A DNA stretch of 64,000 nt from NCBI GenBank assembly GCA_029204225.1, contig CM055100.1, positions 50,081,083 through 50,145,082 on the forward strand. Direction: 5' to 3'. The position numbers were made by a program, and so were the translations under genes. Source of the stretch: Diphasiastrum complanatum (lineage: Eukaryota > Streptophyta > Lycopodiopsida > Lycopodiales > Lycopodiaceae). Each line of letters begins with the position of its first letter. Position 1 is the first letter of the stretch. Shown in pieces: positions 32,850-45,067 of the stretch. Under the pieces are notes generated by a model. The model worked only from the letters and a program-made list of their open reading frames with translations, made no database searches and was not told the origin of the DNA.

Positions 32850-33591
32850 CTACCTAAGGTTACCATGCATTTTGATCAATTTGAGTGAAAACTATTCATC
32901 AATCCTGAGCTAGAAATTGTCAAGATCCATTTTCCTAGCTATCTTGTCCAATTTTGGATGAAAAAAAGATCAACAGCGCATTGATTGGGTCTGACCTGGT
33001 ACTGTACGGAATCAAGTGCTCAGACACGTGTGAGGAACATCCAATTTCAGTTTGGGAGTTCTCTTTCATGTTTGATCCAAAAATCTTGCTAGATAGCTTG
33101 TTTTGAAGCTATTTTTGTCTAGTTTCTGATGCAATCAGTTTCATTCCATTTGGTTGAGAATCAAAAGTTATAAGCTTTTGAAGAGGGTTAGGTAGGGCAC
33201 TAGACCTGGGTGGACACATTTGGTTTGGTCAAGAGATTGCTTGTTTGATCCAAAATCACAATTGAATGCTTACCAATCTCATCTATATGTGATCTAGGCA
33301 TTGTTTTGAGATCTTAGCCATTTTGTTTCATGCAATATCATTGTATTTGAGTCAAATTTGGTTTCTTAGTGTATTTCACACGTTCTAAGAGTGTTTGATC
33401 CTAACTTTTCCCATACTCCATCATTTAATGTGAAGTAGATCTAGTTCTAGAGAGATTGAGATAGCCAGTGAGAATCATCTCACCGTTTGTTGCAAGATCT
33501 TGCATAGGAGATGTTATCACACCATTATTGGATCCTATAGTGAGAGAGAAGCAACATTTTTTGTTCATCACTTTTATTATCTCCACTTTAC

Positions 33592-34722
33592 ATGACTTCA
33601 ATGAGTTCATACTTGTTGCAACCAAGTGAGAGATTGTCTACTTCCAGTTATTCAATATGGAAGTTGAGGATGGAGTCCATCTTGATACTCCAAGATGTGA
33701 TGGACATTGTACTTGGGATTCAGGAGGAGCCTCAAGTCCTTCAAGAAGGACAAAAATACAAGAAGAGAGCTAGGATGGCTCTCCACTACATTAAGATGAA
33801 TGTCTCTAATGAGATATTGAGGGAGATTGGTGATTGTTCTACATCCAAGGAAGCTTGGGATTGTCTCAAGTCCATCTATGAGGCTAAGAATACCTCTAGG
33901 CTCCTCACTCTTAGAAATCAAATCTTCCAAAGTAGTCAAAAGAGTGATGAGAGTGTATCTAATTATGTTTTGAGAGTCAAGGATATTCATAGGGAGGTTG
34001 GATGTATTGGTGACTCAATCAATCAAAGTGAGCTAGTCCAAGTCATTCTCAATGGCTTAAGAGATGAATATGACAACCTTGTCCAATCCTATGCCATTAA
34101 GGAGGAGCTACCAAGTTTGGAGGACCTTCAAAGTGTGCTTATTTCTGAAGAATCAAGACAAGAGTACAAACTCTTGATGATGGACAAGCTATAACTCAAT
34201 CATGATGATGGCAAAGTTCTATTTGCCAAGCACAAAGAGAGGAGTAGGAAGCAACACCATCACTTCTCTAATGACAAAGCTAAAGACCAAGATGGAGAGG
34301 AGGAGGAGGATACCTCTCATGCTTCTACTTCAAATCTCAAGAAGATCAAGTGCTTTTATTGTGGCAAGAAAAGCCATTATGCCACCAATTGCTTCAACAA
34401 GAAGAATCAACTCGATCAAGCCAACATCACCAATGAGAAAGAAGACTATATTGCAAGTGATGGAGAAGGCTCTCTTATGGCATCAAGCTTCTCCTCTTTC
34501 ACTTCAACAAGGATGACTCATGGTATATTGATAGTGGAGCATCTTCACATATGTGTGGCTCCAAGCACTTTTTTTCATCTATTATGCCTTATGATGGAGT
34601 CAAGAAGACCATATACATTGCAAGTAAGCATGAGTGAAATATTGAAGGAGTAGGGATTATTCCCTTGAAGCTTGCATCTTCCAAAGATCTCTTTCTCAAC
34701 AATGTTCTTTTTGTCCCAAAAA
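33592..34722 (+). pseudogene. Copia B gag and protease start
   Basis: The gag frame 33592-34194 begins MTSMSSYLLQPSERLSTSSY and is about 85% identical by eye to copia A gag. A stop at 34192 and later frame changes follow, with zinc knuckle CFYCGKKSHYATNC near 34350-34395 and protease WYIDSGASSHMCG near 34520-34560 still readable. At the position where copia A gag has a nonsense codon, B keeps a sense codon (ISEESRQEYKLL). Confidence 0.85.
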
Positions 34723-34865
34723 TATATGCATTCAAAATTTTTGCAAAAATGATGTGATGCCAAAACATTATATTGATTGATTTAAAAACAAGTACATTGA
34801 TGAGAGAATAAATTTTCTCTTCCTACATTGCCTTCTACAAGGCCTTACATTTAATTTAAAAACCT

Positions 34866-35791
34866 CTACTCATCGTCACTTCCTCCCTCCTCGCCTCCTT
34901 CATCTTGTAGGTGTACGTTGGTGTCCACGTCTTCAAACTCCCCTTCGCTCTCATTCATGTACTCTTCCACGTTCTCTTCCACATTTTCTTCCACATCACA
35001 AACACTTGAAGTTGTAGAGCCTCTCTACAAAATAGAATCAAAGACTTAATTAAATTGAGATTAAACTTACTTGTAAACCACAAAGTAAACAATCACAAAA
35101 CAATAAAGGTTAAGAGTTTACGATTGGAAACAATCCATGGGATTCCATAAAAGCCTTAAGGCTCGCATATCCCAAGTGACTTTGGCCATGTTTTAAGGCC
35201 TTCTCGATGGCTGCCCTACGTTGTTGTTCATACTTTTGGGGATTGTTTTGCAACGATTCCCCTTTCACCTTCCTCCAATCCCTTTTGGAGCACCATCTAG
35301 GCTTCGTGGGATTCTTGGGATTCCTCACAACTCTTATCATCAATTGCCTTTTGTTTCAAATCCAAAGGCACATTGTATTCAAGGCCCAAGTCCTACTAAA
35401 AGCATTGGATTGAGGGAATTCAAAATAGAAAGTCTCTATTATTTTATTTTTGTCTTCAAGCGATTGGGAGGACCAATCAATCATGTAATCTTTACCAGAA
35501 TATAAAGCAACTAAATCAAGCAAACGAGCATGAACTACATTGCCACGCGTATTTTTTATAACTCCACCATGTGGATTAAGATCGTAATACACACTACACG
35601 ATTCTTGGGAAGGGACATCTTCGGAAGCTCTTCTCTCGGATGATTCACTCGAAGAAGATAACACAAGATTTTTTTATTCTATCTCTCTGTTGAGGAGATA
35701 GATTCTCAAACCACTCTTGATTATATTCTTCGGGCTCCTCACGAGCTCTTCTCCTAGATGGTCTCCCACTTGACCTACCACTTGAAGACAT
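34866..35791 (-). pseudogene. DNA-element ORF (copy 2), two exons, with lesions
   Basis: Starts MSSSGRSSGRPSRRRAREEP at 35791. Exons are 35791-35122 and 35024-34866; the intron 35025-35121 is GT...AG at the same site as in copy 1. The reading passes through NQEWFENLSPQQRDRIKK, a 7-A run (35669-35675) where frame shifts, DYMIDWSSQSLEDKNKIIET, an in-frame TGA near 35356, PTKPRWCSKRDWRKVK, LKAFMESHGLFPI and an acidic C-terminus. The Trp-rich basic middle resembles CACTA accessory (Transposase_24-type) proteins; this is a suggestion, not a firm assignment. Ancestral length about 290 aa. Confidence 0.55.
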
Positions 35792-35984
35792 TGTATCAAA
35801 GAAAAACTTTAAAAGTTAGAAAGTAGTGGAGAATGGGAGTGAAAGAGTATTGAAGACTTTTAGATTAGAAGAGTAAGCAATGAATAGAAAGCAATAGATT
35901 AATAGTAAGCAAGAACAAACAAGATCAATAGAGCAAGCAAAAGCAAGAGCAAGATCACTAGCAATGAAGAGCAACCAAAAGCAA

Positions 35985-36003
35985 GCAAGCAAGCAAGCAA
36001 GAT
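35985..36003 (+). repeat. Short (AAGC)n repeat
   Basis: Five tandem AAGC/CAAG units. Confidence 0.8.
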
Positions 36004-36224
36004 CTATAGAGCTTAGAAGAGCAATAGCAAGCAAGAGCACTAAACACTAGATTAGAAAACCTATGAAACTTGAAAGCAAAAGAAGAGGAGCAAGAATGCT
36101 CATGGAAATGCTATTTTATTGGCATTCAAGTTTCGCGTGGATTATCCATGCAGAAGTTATCCATGCGTGGATAATCGACACGATATCCACGCGTGGATAT
36201 TCCACGTGTTTTTTTTTCCTCTCT

Positions 36225-37630
36225 TGGCATGTGAGAGGGTCCCCCACATGGGCTTGCATGCTTCAAATGTCATTCAATATTCTCATAATCTTTTCTAGAT
36301 TTTATGAGAATATTTTATTGTAGGATTTTACATAAAATATATTTTTTAATATGATGGAATGTAAAAAAATCAATTCAAAGATCATTATGGTAGTATTGAA
36401 TTGTTAAAACTAGTTTTATATTGTTATAAATTTTATTTTTCTTGAGATCTGACATATAAGACAAAATCATGAGATAAGAAATAGTACATATTCTTATTAA
36501 ACAAGTAATTTGACAAGTTTTTTAAGATTTTATGACATAATATTATGTCAAATTGGTGATGTCATAAAACATTTAGTTTATTAATAATCCAGATGTCATA
36601 GATTTGATATAATTTGATGACATATTGCATGGTCAAATAATTTTTTTTTGCTTTTGTCATGTGGCCTCTTAAATGGTTGCATGGGGTCATTTAGATTCAT
36701 GATCAAAAGCATTTATGTTATATTGAGGACCTTAATGATATGTGACCTATATGATAAATCTTTTTAATTGTTGGTGTGTGACCTATATAACCTTATATGA
36801 AATCATAGTAATTAGTTGAAATATCATTTAGCATTGTGATAAAGATGTTGATCAATGGTGTGCTATCTAGTATATGATTTCTTGCATACAAAGCAACCAT
36901 AGATAGAAAGGGCGAATGCATATTGCTCGTCATGAGATACCATGGCACACTAGGCCAATTCAAAGAGATTTATCTTTAACTAACTTGAGCCAAGTACTAA
37001 TTAATCAAATGAGTGATTGAGTGGGCAATGAATCAATTGAGTATATGACTGATTGTTTGATTTTGATCATTCCATCTTGAAAGAAAGATCGAGTGAGATC
37101 ATCACTCATCTTAGACAAGAGTTTAAACTGAGAGCTTCGAACATTGACTGCTATGTGGTCTTTAAACTAGTAGAGAAAGGCCTGCACACACTATCTACTG
37201 ATGTCTAACATTTGTCAGTATGAACCTCATTTTGATTGCTCGTCATGTGTTGCCCCACCCAAGCAATTTTCTTGATAGCAATGTTACTAGAATATTAGAT
37301 TTACATTAAGCATAAGTAGAATATACATGGATTAGATGTTGGCATGTCTTTAACAAATTTTATTATATTTGTTTAGTACATACGGTCTCATAATGATTAC
37401 TTATGATGTGGTATAGAGTACTTGGCTACAGTGTGTATATGTCATCGATGATGTCATCATCATCAGATAGCGATTCATCTCATGATCACAATAGCAGGTA
37501 TATATTGTTATTAATATTGACATCAATTGCACTTTATTTGTTATTTGAATATGAGTGTATAATTTTTCTTGCAAATTTATTCTTACAATGACATTTGATT
37601 GGAATTATGAATTCTAGGAAAATTATCCTA
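36225..37630. other. Unassigned AT-rich sequence
   Basis: No supported gene. A faint gag-like plus-strand reading (ITHLRQEFKLRASNI near 37100-37150) suggests an old retrotransposon remnant. Confidence 0.3.
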
Positions 37631-37639
37631 CCTTCCACG

Positions 37640-38228
37640 TGATTTAGAGAAAGAAAAAAGAATTGAGCTCTATCACAGAAAAAATGAGCAAGCAAGACTA
37701 AAGTACAATGAACAACTATTGACTGGTTCATCTTCAAGCTCTTCCATCAATCGACGTAGACCGCCTATTGATCTATCACATGTATGTATATTGATTTATG
37801 TCATAATTTTTTTATTTGTAATAGTGATGTAATCCAATTTGCTCTTTGGATATAGTATACTGCTCTTTGGAAAGCCAAGACACCACTCCATCACAAATGA
37901 AGGTTGAAAATGCACTAAATGTACAAAGACTATTTTGTCAATTTTTGTCACATGTTAGAATTTGTCAATTTTCACTTGAATGACACTGAAAGAATTTGTG
38001 CAACTTGCAATTGGATTATTGGACCAGTTTCAACCAGAATATGATGAGAGGATATCATGTACATGCACACAATGCAAAGGCCTTAGGATTCGGACAAGGA
38101 GGATTTTCAACGATCATATTTGGGTCAATGGAGTGCACACAGAGAATCCAAGAGTAGAAGAGGTAAACTCTTTAAAGTATTTTTTGGAAATGCTTTGGTC
38201 TTTGACCCTTATGACACTTCAAGTATAG
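37640..38228 (+). pseudogene. Possible CACTA transposase-associated domain remnant
   Basis: The plus frame 37980-38228 reads FVQLAIGLLDQFQPEYDERI, CTCTQCKGLRIRTRRIF and NDHIWVNG. It resembles the N-terminal domain of TNP2-type transposases (I-CPC--C-N-------V--HL---GF) with the paired Cys motif kept. An upstream block at 37640-37780 (PRDLEKEKRIELYHRKN) may be an earlier exon. Similarity is weak. Confidence 0.35.
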
Positions 38229-38349
38229 TTTGGCCAATAAATATTGAGCGATAGGATGAGTGCCACGATACTTTGAATCTCGATCTCTCTTGCAACTCTT
38301 TTTCTTGAAACCAACTTATGGTCCTTCTGCAAAAGTTGAAAATGTTAGA

Positions 38350-38512
<163 letters not shown>

Positions 38513-38561
38513 CATGAAACATAAATAAATATATAACACAAACCATAAATTAGTAGCATGA

Positions 38562-38605
38562 AACACACACACAAACACACACACGCACACACACACCCAC
38601 CCACA
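38562..38605 (+). repeat. Imperfect (CA)n repeat
   Basis: ACACACACAAACACACACACG with further CA and CCCA units. Confidence 0.85.
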
Positions 38606-38819
38606 CCGACCCTGAACACACATGAAGAGAAAACAGAGAGAACATTATAGAGTGCTAATCAAAACTCCCGAACCACACGATTACATCCTACTCCAGAATG
38701 TCACCACATGCTCCCTCCCTACGCGTTTGGACTTTTTTGTGGAACTCATCTTCCAACAAAAAACATTTGAACCACGTCTTTAATGGAAGAAAACAAGGGC
38801 TACACACCTTCCTAGAATT

Positions 38820-39004
38820 GGGAGTGTTGGTTGTGAAGATCAATTATTTCTAGTTTTATTGTGGTGTTCAAAAGCTCTTGCCAATTAGATGCAAAATAGG
38901 TTGAATTGTGTGCTAGTTTTCTATCTATTAGATATAAGTGAAACCTTTGATGCTTTTTCAAAGTGTTAGTATCCAAATGAGGTTCATAACCTTTGATTTT
39001 AACA
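38820..39004 (+). mobile_element. End of a 5' LTR of copia F
   Basis: Sequence ending TTTTAACA is followed by TGGTATCAGTGC (39005-39016), a one-mismatch initiator tRNA-Met primer site. The LTR start was not defined. Confidence 0.5.
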
Positions 39005-39191
39005 TGGTATCAGTGCAACCATCAAGGCTTAAATACAAAGAAGAGAAAAGCAATTACTAGTTTATGATTGTTTAATTTTTATTGCCCTTATTATTACTTT
39101 AAGTTTGACGATGTTCCTTCAAGTGTGAATGAAACTGTAGCAACAAAAGAGTGATTTGGTGTAATGACAAGTGAGGTGAGTATATGATGCA

Positions 39192-39400
39192 TTGTTTGAA
39201 ATACTTTGTAATATTATTGATCCTCCATCAAAGATACAAAATGTTACTATTTGCAAATGGGTCTTTAAGATCAAGCTTAATCAAGATGATAGTGTGAACA
39301 ATTATAAAACAAGACTAGTTGCCAAGGGATATGCTCAATTCAAGGGGATTGACTATGATGAAACACTTGATTTTGTCATAGTTTGTGGTGGTGATTTCAT
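39192..39400 (+). mobile_element. Copia RT fragment (F1)
   Basis: VTICKWVFKIKLNQDDSVNN, YKTRLVAKGYAQFKGIDYDE is the N-terminal copia reverse transcriptase motif. Open but short, then diverges; most of pol is deleted. Confidence 0.7.
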
Positions 39401-39644
39401 TAACTCACATGTTTTTAGTGATTTACAACATTTGCAACATTTGTTAAAAAATGAGAATTTTTTTGGAACATGAAGCCGTACATCTATCTTCACCAACATT
39501 ATCTCCAAAAAAATGGGATTGAAGTCAAACTATGTCTGTTCTTTTCACTTACTTGACCATAAATGAGACTCTATTTTGGCTAAATAACAATCATTTGAAA
39601 GCATTGCAAGAATCAATTTCATTCAGAATTGCAATAATCAATTT

Positions 39645-39975
39645 TTATTCATAATTGCAAGAATCAATTTCATCAGCGACAGGATCTTGCAATTCATCTC
39701 CTCTTAGATGATTTTCATCATCACTCTCACTTTCAAAAATTATTTCATCATCCTGACTATTAGAATTTCTATTCTCAACATCTATGGAAGTGGGTGCTTC
39801 AAGTATGGTTTGACGATTTATTACATCTCTAGGTAGCTCAATCTCATAGTTAAAATGAAGGTTTTCCATTTCATTCTCAACATTTGCACCCTCAAATACT
39901 CATCGTGAACATGGTTCAACTTGAGCTACAAACCACCATATCTTGTTTAGTCGATCTGGTTGAAAAAACACCTAC
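39645..39975 (-). mobile_element. CACTA transposase C-terminal remnant
   Basis: Minus reading VFFQPDRLNKIWWFVAQVEP, CSR-VFEGANVENEMENL and an acidic tail ending DEIDSCNYE-stop. It resembles the region after the catalytic part of plant TNP2-type transposases (VFYLPD----W-VV-HV-PR). Confidence 0.45.
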
Positions 39976-40274
39976 AAAAATCACTATTTTAGAACATATC
40001 GAAAACTCAAATACTGAAGTCACTTGCAATAACATGAAAAACATTATAGCATAGCATGTGCACCTGCTCACAGTGACGAGGCAACTTGACAACAATTTAA
40101 AAAATCCAAAAATTATAAACTAATGTCCTAGTCCCGACGAGCTATATTATGTAGATTTCATTTTTGGGTCTTTCGATTGGTCCATGTGGAAGCCAAAATT
40201 AGAGGGAAAAAAAAAGTCTCTTTTGAAAAGGCCATTTTCAAGTTTTGAACTCTTGGAACGCAATCAATACGCAT

Positions 40275-40784
40275 AAGACTGGGCAATGTGCAAAGCGGTA
40301 TGCTCCAATCAAAAGTCTAGATTATGATAAAACCTTTGCTCGTGGCAAAGATGACTAGCATCAACATCTTGATTGCATTAGCATCTTCTTTCAATTGGTT
40401 CATGTATCAAATGGATGTGACTAATGCTTTTCTCAATGGCTATCTTGAGGAGGAGATCTGCATGTACCAACTTGAGGAATCATCATGAAAGGCCAAGAGA
40501 ATAAGGTTTGCTTATCTTCAAAAGTTTGTATGGGCTCAAGCAAGCATTCTCAACTTACTACCTTTCTTCTCTCACCATATTTCACTCTTAATGAGTATGA
40601 CACATCCTTGTACTAGAAGTTTATTGATGGTGATGTGATCATTCTTGTATTTTATGTAGATGACATTATTTTTTGTGGAAACAATCTTAATCTCATTGAT
40701 GAGACAAAACTAGCATTAGAAAAAGAGTTTAAAATGCAAAATCTTGGATCTTTGCACTACATCTTAGGACTTGAGGTAGTTAGT
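40275..40784 (+). mobile_element. Copia RT fragment (F2)
   Basis: YAPIKSLDYDKTFA, YQMDVTNAFLNGYLEEEIC, IILVFYVDDIIFCGNNLNLI (catalytic YVDD kept) and KEFKMQNLGSLHYILGLEV, with frameshifts and stops between. It overlaps F1 in domain coverage, so it is a different copy. Cut on the right by the copia E LTR. Confidence 0.75.
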
Positions 40785-41431
40785 TGGAAAACATCATATC
40801 CAAAATATCATTAATGGATCATGAGATCTTGAGCTAAATTTGGGTGCACATCTAGATTCATCAACAAAATATAAAACATGCATCTAACATGCTAGAACAT
40901 TGAAATACATGCATAACTCATGGAAATCACTAAGATCCAATCAAGTATTGTTTTGATTCGTACTATAGCATCCATACAACATCATGTCACGTGTGAATTC
41001 ATTCTACACAAAAAAATTAACATTGTACACATTAAAATAGAAGATATCAAGAGAAATATGATAGAGATGGATATAGAATCAAAGGAGCAAATATCTCCAT
41101 ACAAAATGAGAACATCAAGGTATGTTATCCACACAGCCACAACTATTTATAGCAGCAATAATGTCACTTGGCCACTTGCCAAATATTGTCCTAAAATGGT
41201 AATTTCTAGTACTTCACCAAAAACCCAATTTTATTTAACTAGATGCAATGTATCTATATCAACCAATAATAATAGGTCTAAATCCGACCTTATCAACCTG
41301 CCTACTTCCTAAAAATAGAAATTTCACTATTTAGAACTTTATTAACATAAAGAAATCTATCCCTAAGTTGAAATGGCATATTGGCCTCAAAATTGCCAAA
41401 TAAAATCAACCTAACCAGTTGACATTTTTCA
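40785..41431 (-). repeat. Copia E 3' LTR
   Basis: About 647 bp, TGGAAAACATC...CATTTTTCA, same family as the copia D LTR pieces at 9484-9856 and 22157-22544. The polypurine complement CTCCCTCATC follows. Confidence 0.65.
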
Positions 41432-41435
41432 CTCC

Positions 41436-41672
41436 CTCATCAACTAGTTTTAGCATAGATTTAGAAAGTACTCCAAGATGAGTTCTATGCTTCATAAACA
41501 AGTTTTTTTCCAATTCTTTAGTAAAGATGTCAACCACACATTCCCTTGATGAAACATGTTGAACCTACACCTCCTTTGCCATGAATTGTTTTCTCACAAA
41601 ATGATAAGCCACTTTGATATGTTTGCTCCTTGCATGAAAAACAAGATTATTTGCCAAACTTTGAGCTGAAAA
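41436..41672 (-). mobile_element. Copia E RNase H C-terminus
   Basis: AQSLANNLVFHARSKHIKVA, YHFVRKQFMAKEV, SSRECVVDIFTKELEKNLFM and HRTHLGVLSKSMLKL, with one in-frame TAG. Directly upstream of the 3' LTR; the rest of the element is missing. Confidence 0.8.
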
Positions 41673-42020
41673 ACTATACAAAAGAGAATATTTGTAGGGT
41701 ATTGTGAGTCAAGCAAGGGGTATAGAGTTTTTATTCCATAAACTAAGATCATTGTTTGATGAAGGCAATATTTCCGAGGAAATCTGCAAGGGAGGGTCGA
41801 GCCATCAAGGCTTAACTATGTTGGCAAAGGTATACAAAGGAAAGACTCTACTTGGATAACATAAGTGGATTGACAAAAAGAATACACTTTAGGTATCTTG
41901 GAGATGAAAGATGTACAAAAAACGCAACTGATTAGAAAAAATGAATCTATTTCAGATGTCTTTGAGATAAAATATGGTGGATCAAAATAAATGAAAAAGA
42001 AAAAAACACAATATACTTCA

Positions 42021-42024
<4 letters not shown>

Positions 42025-42090
<66 letters not shown>
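42025..42090 (+). repeat. (CT)n microsatellite, about 66 bp
   Basis: Uninterrupted CT run. Confidence 0.97.
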
Positions 42091-42092
<2 letters not shown>

Positions 42093-42841
42093 CTTCAACT
42101 AGGATGCAAATCCTTAAGAATGCCTTTACTCATTGACATTGAGAGCGCTAAAGCCAAAAAGTGACGGACTTGAGATTTTTTGCGTGATGTGCTTATCATG
42201 TTTTCTGTACTAAAAGAAGTATGAGAATGCACCTCATAAAGGTTTCTCAACAAGTTTGTTATGAATAGACATTGATACATACACAAAAGATGGTAATAGA
42301 GCATTTGCTTCAAATTAGACCTCTCTAGCAATCATTGTCAAGTAAGGATGATAGGCATTATTGATGGCTAAGGCTAATAATTCACCAAATTGCATTTGCC
42401 ATGACAACCTTGTAAGTTTAAGGTAATCATTCTTTTTTTTTTGAGGCCAATCATGCACCATACTCTTTCACAGTATTAACATTTGATTAATCAACTTACA
42501 AATTTCCGAGCCAAGACTTGTCAAAAACACCAAACAACTATGCTATCAAAATCTCATGTCAAAGTCCACATAGATTGTCACTCAGATTCAGCTTCTTCAG
42601 AAATATATAAAAGATTTGCATAGTCTCATAGCAACAGTTACCTAGGAAAACTCAAAATGTCTTGATTGACAAGAGTTTTGATAATCAAAAATGGAAAAGT
42701 CACCACATAACACCATCATTATTACTATGGTACAAAAAATGCTCTTGCATATCAGCCAAACAAAAAGTATAAACACACCCATTTGTGAGGTTTCAATTCT
42801 AGCTAGTACTTTGTGAAACAAGCCTTTACTAAAGATACAAT

Positions 42842-43492
42842 CATAGAATTAATGAACCGTGGGCGGTTCACCATGGTTTTGAGAACCGTAGTGAACCGTC
42901 CAGTTCTCAAATTTTTTTGCCCAGAACCGTGGTGAACTGTGTAGTTATTAGTTAATTTATTAATTTTTTATTTAAAACATGCTTTTACGTTCTTTCTCAG
43001 CCAGCCAGCTTAACATCACTGCAAAATCCAAAGGGAGGGACAGTAAATTGGATGTTCAGGAAGGCAGGCAAACTCGACGATAAACATCCTCCAAGCCGTT
43101 ATGTTGCCACTTTAGAAGTTTCATTCTTCCTTTAGCATGTGAAGCCTGACTGCAATCTAGACTGCTGCTTCAGGGGCGATCCCCATGGATTTGAGAACAT
43201 TGAGCTTATTTTATTTTTTAAGTGGGTCATAGCTGCTTCACTTACTGTCTGTGATCATCTGCAACAAAAATTCAATTCGTAACAGCATTTCTGAAATCGG
43301 GCAACAACCATAGAAAGAGCAATCACCTAAGATGAGGGACAAAAAACGAGCATTGAGGGGTTTTGGGGGGAAATAAGTAAATTAATCAATTATTTATTTA
43401 TTTAGATGAACCGTATCACGGTTCAAGGAACCGTAGTACGGTTCCTTCCACGGTTCCCAGGACCCACGGTTCTGGGAACCGTGGGTTCTATG
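42842..43492. mobile_element. 651-bp MITE with GAACCGT-rich ends
   Basis: Ends CATAGAA...TTCTATG are inverted. Flanks GATACAAT (42834-42841) and AATACAAT (43493-43500) match at 7 of 8 bases, as expected for an 8-bp target duplication of hAT-type elements. Both ends carry clusters of GAACCGT/ACGGTTC in inverted pairs (42854-42935 and 43409-43485) able to form hairpins. No ORF inside. Confidence 0.6.
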
Positions 43493-43500
43493 AATACAAT

Positions 43501-44953
43501 ACTAGCAAATTAATTGTGGTTCTCGATGGCAAATAGTTTATAAAAATTACAGAAGGGATTTCCAAAAAGAAAATTTGATACAAGGCCAAAAAATTTCAGT
43601 CTCTAGGAATCAGCAACATAATTCCATAATAGTCAACTACAGGTAAGTTGGCCCTTTCGTGGTGCCCATCTTCTAGATCCACAAACGAAAGTTTAACAGC
43701 TTCTTCTTGTAATATGCAATACTAACTAAAACTACATGATTCATCCATCTAAAAGAATCTGAGCAAACGGGTATTAGAGATGATATGATTTACCAGCTCA
43801 TGTTCCACTCCTACCTATCTAACATTATATACACATGCAGGTCTATTATGTCATTGAAAAGATGATAGGGAAAAATGTAACAGAAGGATACGACCTACTT
43901 GTGAGCACTCCAAAAGATTGTGGCTAGATGATTACCTAGAATCCAAATAATTTTTTCGTAAGTAAGTTTGAAATTCACGCAGTTGGAATGACATACTTCT
44001 GGTGACAAATGCCCCAACAACTCTACAAGACTACTTTTTCATGTATCTAATGTTAAACATAGTTTTTGAAGCTCAAATGAGTTTGGGAAGCTTAGTATGC
44101 ATGAAGGAAGCAAATGGCCCAAACTAATTATCCAAAGCACTAGTACAAGTTGAAACCAAAGTAAGCTCTGGAAAGAAACATGAATGCTTTCTCAGAGTGT
44201 CGAGGAACTGTCATGATGTTTTTGGATAATTGTGTAGAAAGAACAGTACCATGCTAAATGATGATAAGGATATATAACTTTGAAATTGACCAACCTCTAA
44301 CTAGGACAATAAAAGCACTTGGAGCCTGCATGCTATTCCTCTTAGGCTATTTCAAGCCTAAATGATAATAGAAATAGTTGGATGGTGAACGACTATGGGC
44401 CTATCAAAGATTTCATAAACTGAGCATAACACACTTTGGCAGTATACTCATAAGATTCTCGTCAATTATTCTCAAAATAGTAATCATTTCAACCACAAGC
44501 ATATATATAGGATGCGTAGTTATCTGCTTTTCAAAGTCTGGGACATCTCAGTTCCACTAGAAATCGACTAATTGCAGGAAGATTATTGAGAAAAAGAAGA
44601 ATGTATAATGGGCAACAAAAAAATTTCTGATCTTGTATGTCCTTTGTGCAGCTGAGTGGAATCAAACTCCAGACCTCAAGGAGAGAAAAAGGAGGTCTGG
44701 AGTTTGACCAAAATAGACAGTACAAGTTGAAAGAATGATTATGTAGATTATTGAACATGTTTGGTAGTGCTCAAAACAATTTGCTTCCAATCAATATGAC
44801 AGGGATAACCACCAACAAATCGTCAGAAAATGCTATCAATGCTGTTAGTACATGTACTTCTGCTGGTTTCGGAATAGTTTAACTTGCAAGAGAAGGATAA
44901 CTCCAAATTTTAAAACATTCTGTGAGCAAAAATTATAGGTCCATCTAATATAT
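43501..44953. other. Unassigned sequence
   Basis: Moderate-complexity sequence without a supported exon. A near-perfect inverted repeat around GGTCTGGAGTTTGA / TCAAACTCCAGACC occurs at 44667-44708. Confidence 0.3.
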
Positions 44954-45067
44954 TCAATTGCCACTAGAAGCTACCACAGCATTGACTCCAGGAAGAAAAA
45001 TTTCAGGGTCTTCCAAGATTTTGATAATCTCAGCAAAAACTGCATCTTTATCGGCATCACCATCCAC
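44954..45067 (-). CDS. Terminal exon of an unidentified, possibly kinase-like gene
   Basis: Acceptor TTCTTCAG precedes an in-frame 37-codon block: VDGDADKDAVFAEIIKILED, PEIFLPGVNAVVASSGN-stop. The VDG-ADKDAVFAEI pattern is reminiscent of the C-terminal helix of chloroplast adenylate-kinase-like proteins, but this is a weak analogy. No upstream exon was found before the gypsy element at 45.9 kb, so it may be a stranded gene fragment. Confidence 0.4.
   Translation of the reverse strand: MDGDADKDAVFAEIIKILEDPEIFLPGVNAVVASSGN

Larger units (their letters stand above)
32397..34722 (+). mobile_element. Copia B: 5' half of a copia element
   Basis: Plus orientation, same family as copia A: 5' LTR (32397-32837), primer-binding site, leader, gag and protease. 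It ends abruptly after FLNNVLFVPK at about 34720, where the 3' end of the DNA element copy 2 begins. Integrase, RT, RNase H and 3' LTR are missing. Confidence 0.85.
34720..36220 (-). mobile_element. DNA element copy 2
   Basis: Minus-strand copy of the element at 1-1311. It contains the full-length ORF (34866-35791), the shared 3' flank (34725-34865) and, upstream of the ORF, a cluster of GCGTGGATTATCCA / TATCCACGCGTGGATA palindromes (36128-36212) like those at the 3' end of copy 1. Its own 3' arm is cut at ~34722 against copia B. Confidence 0.6.
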
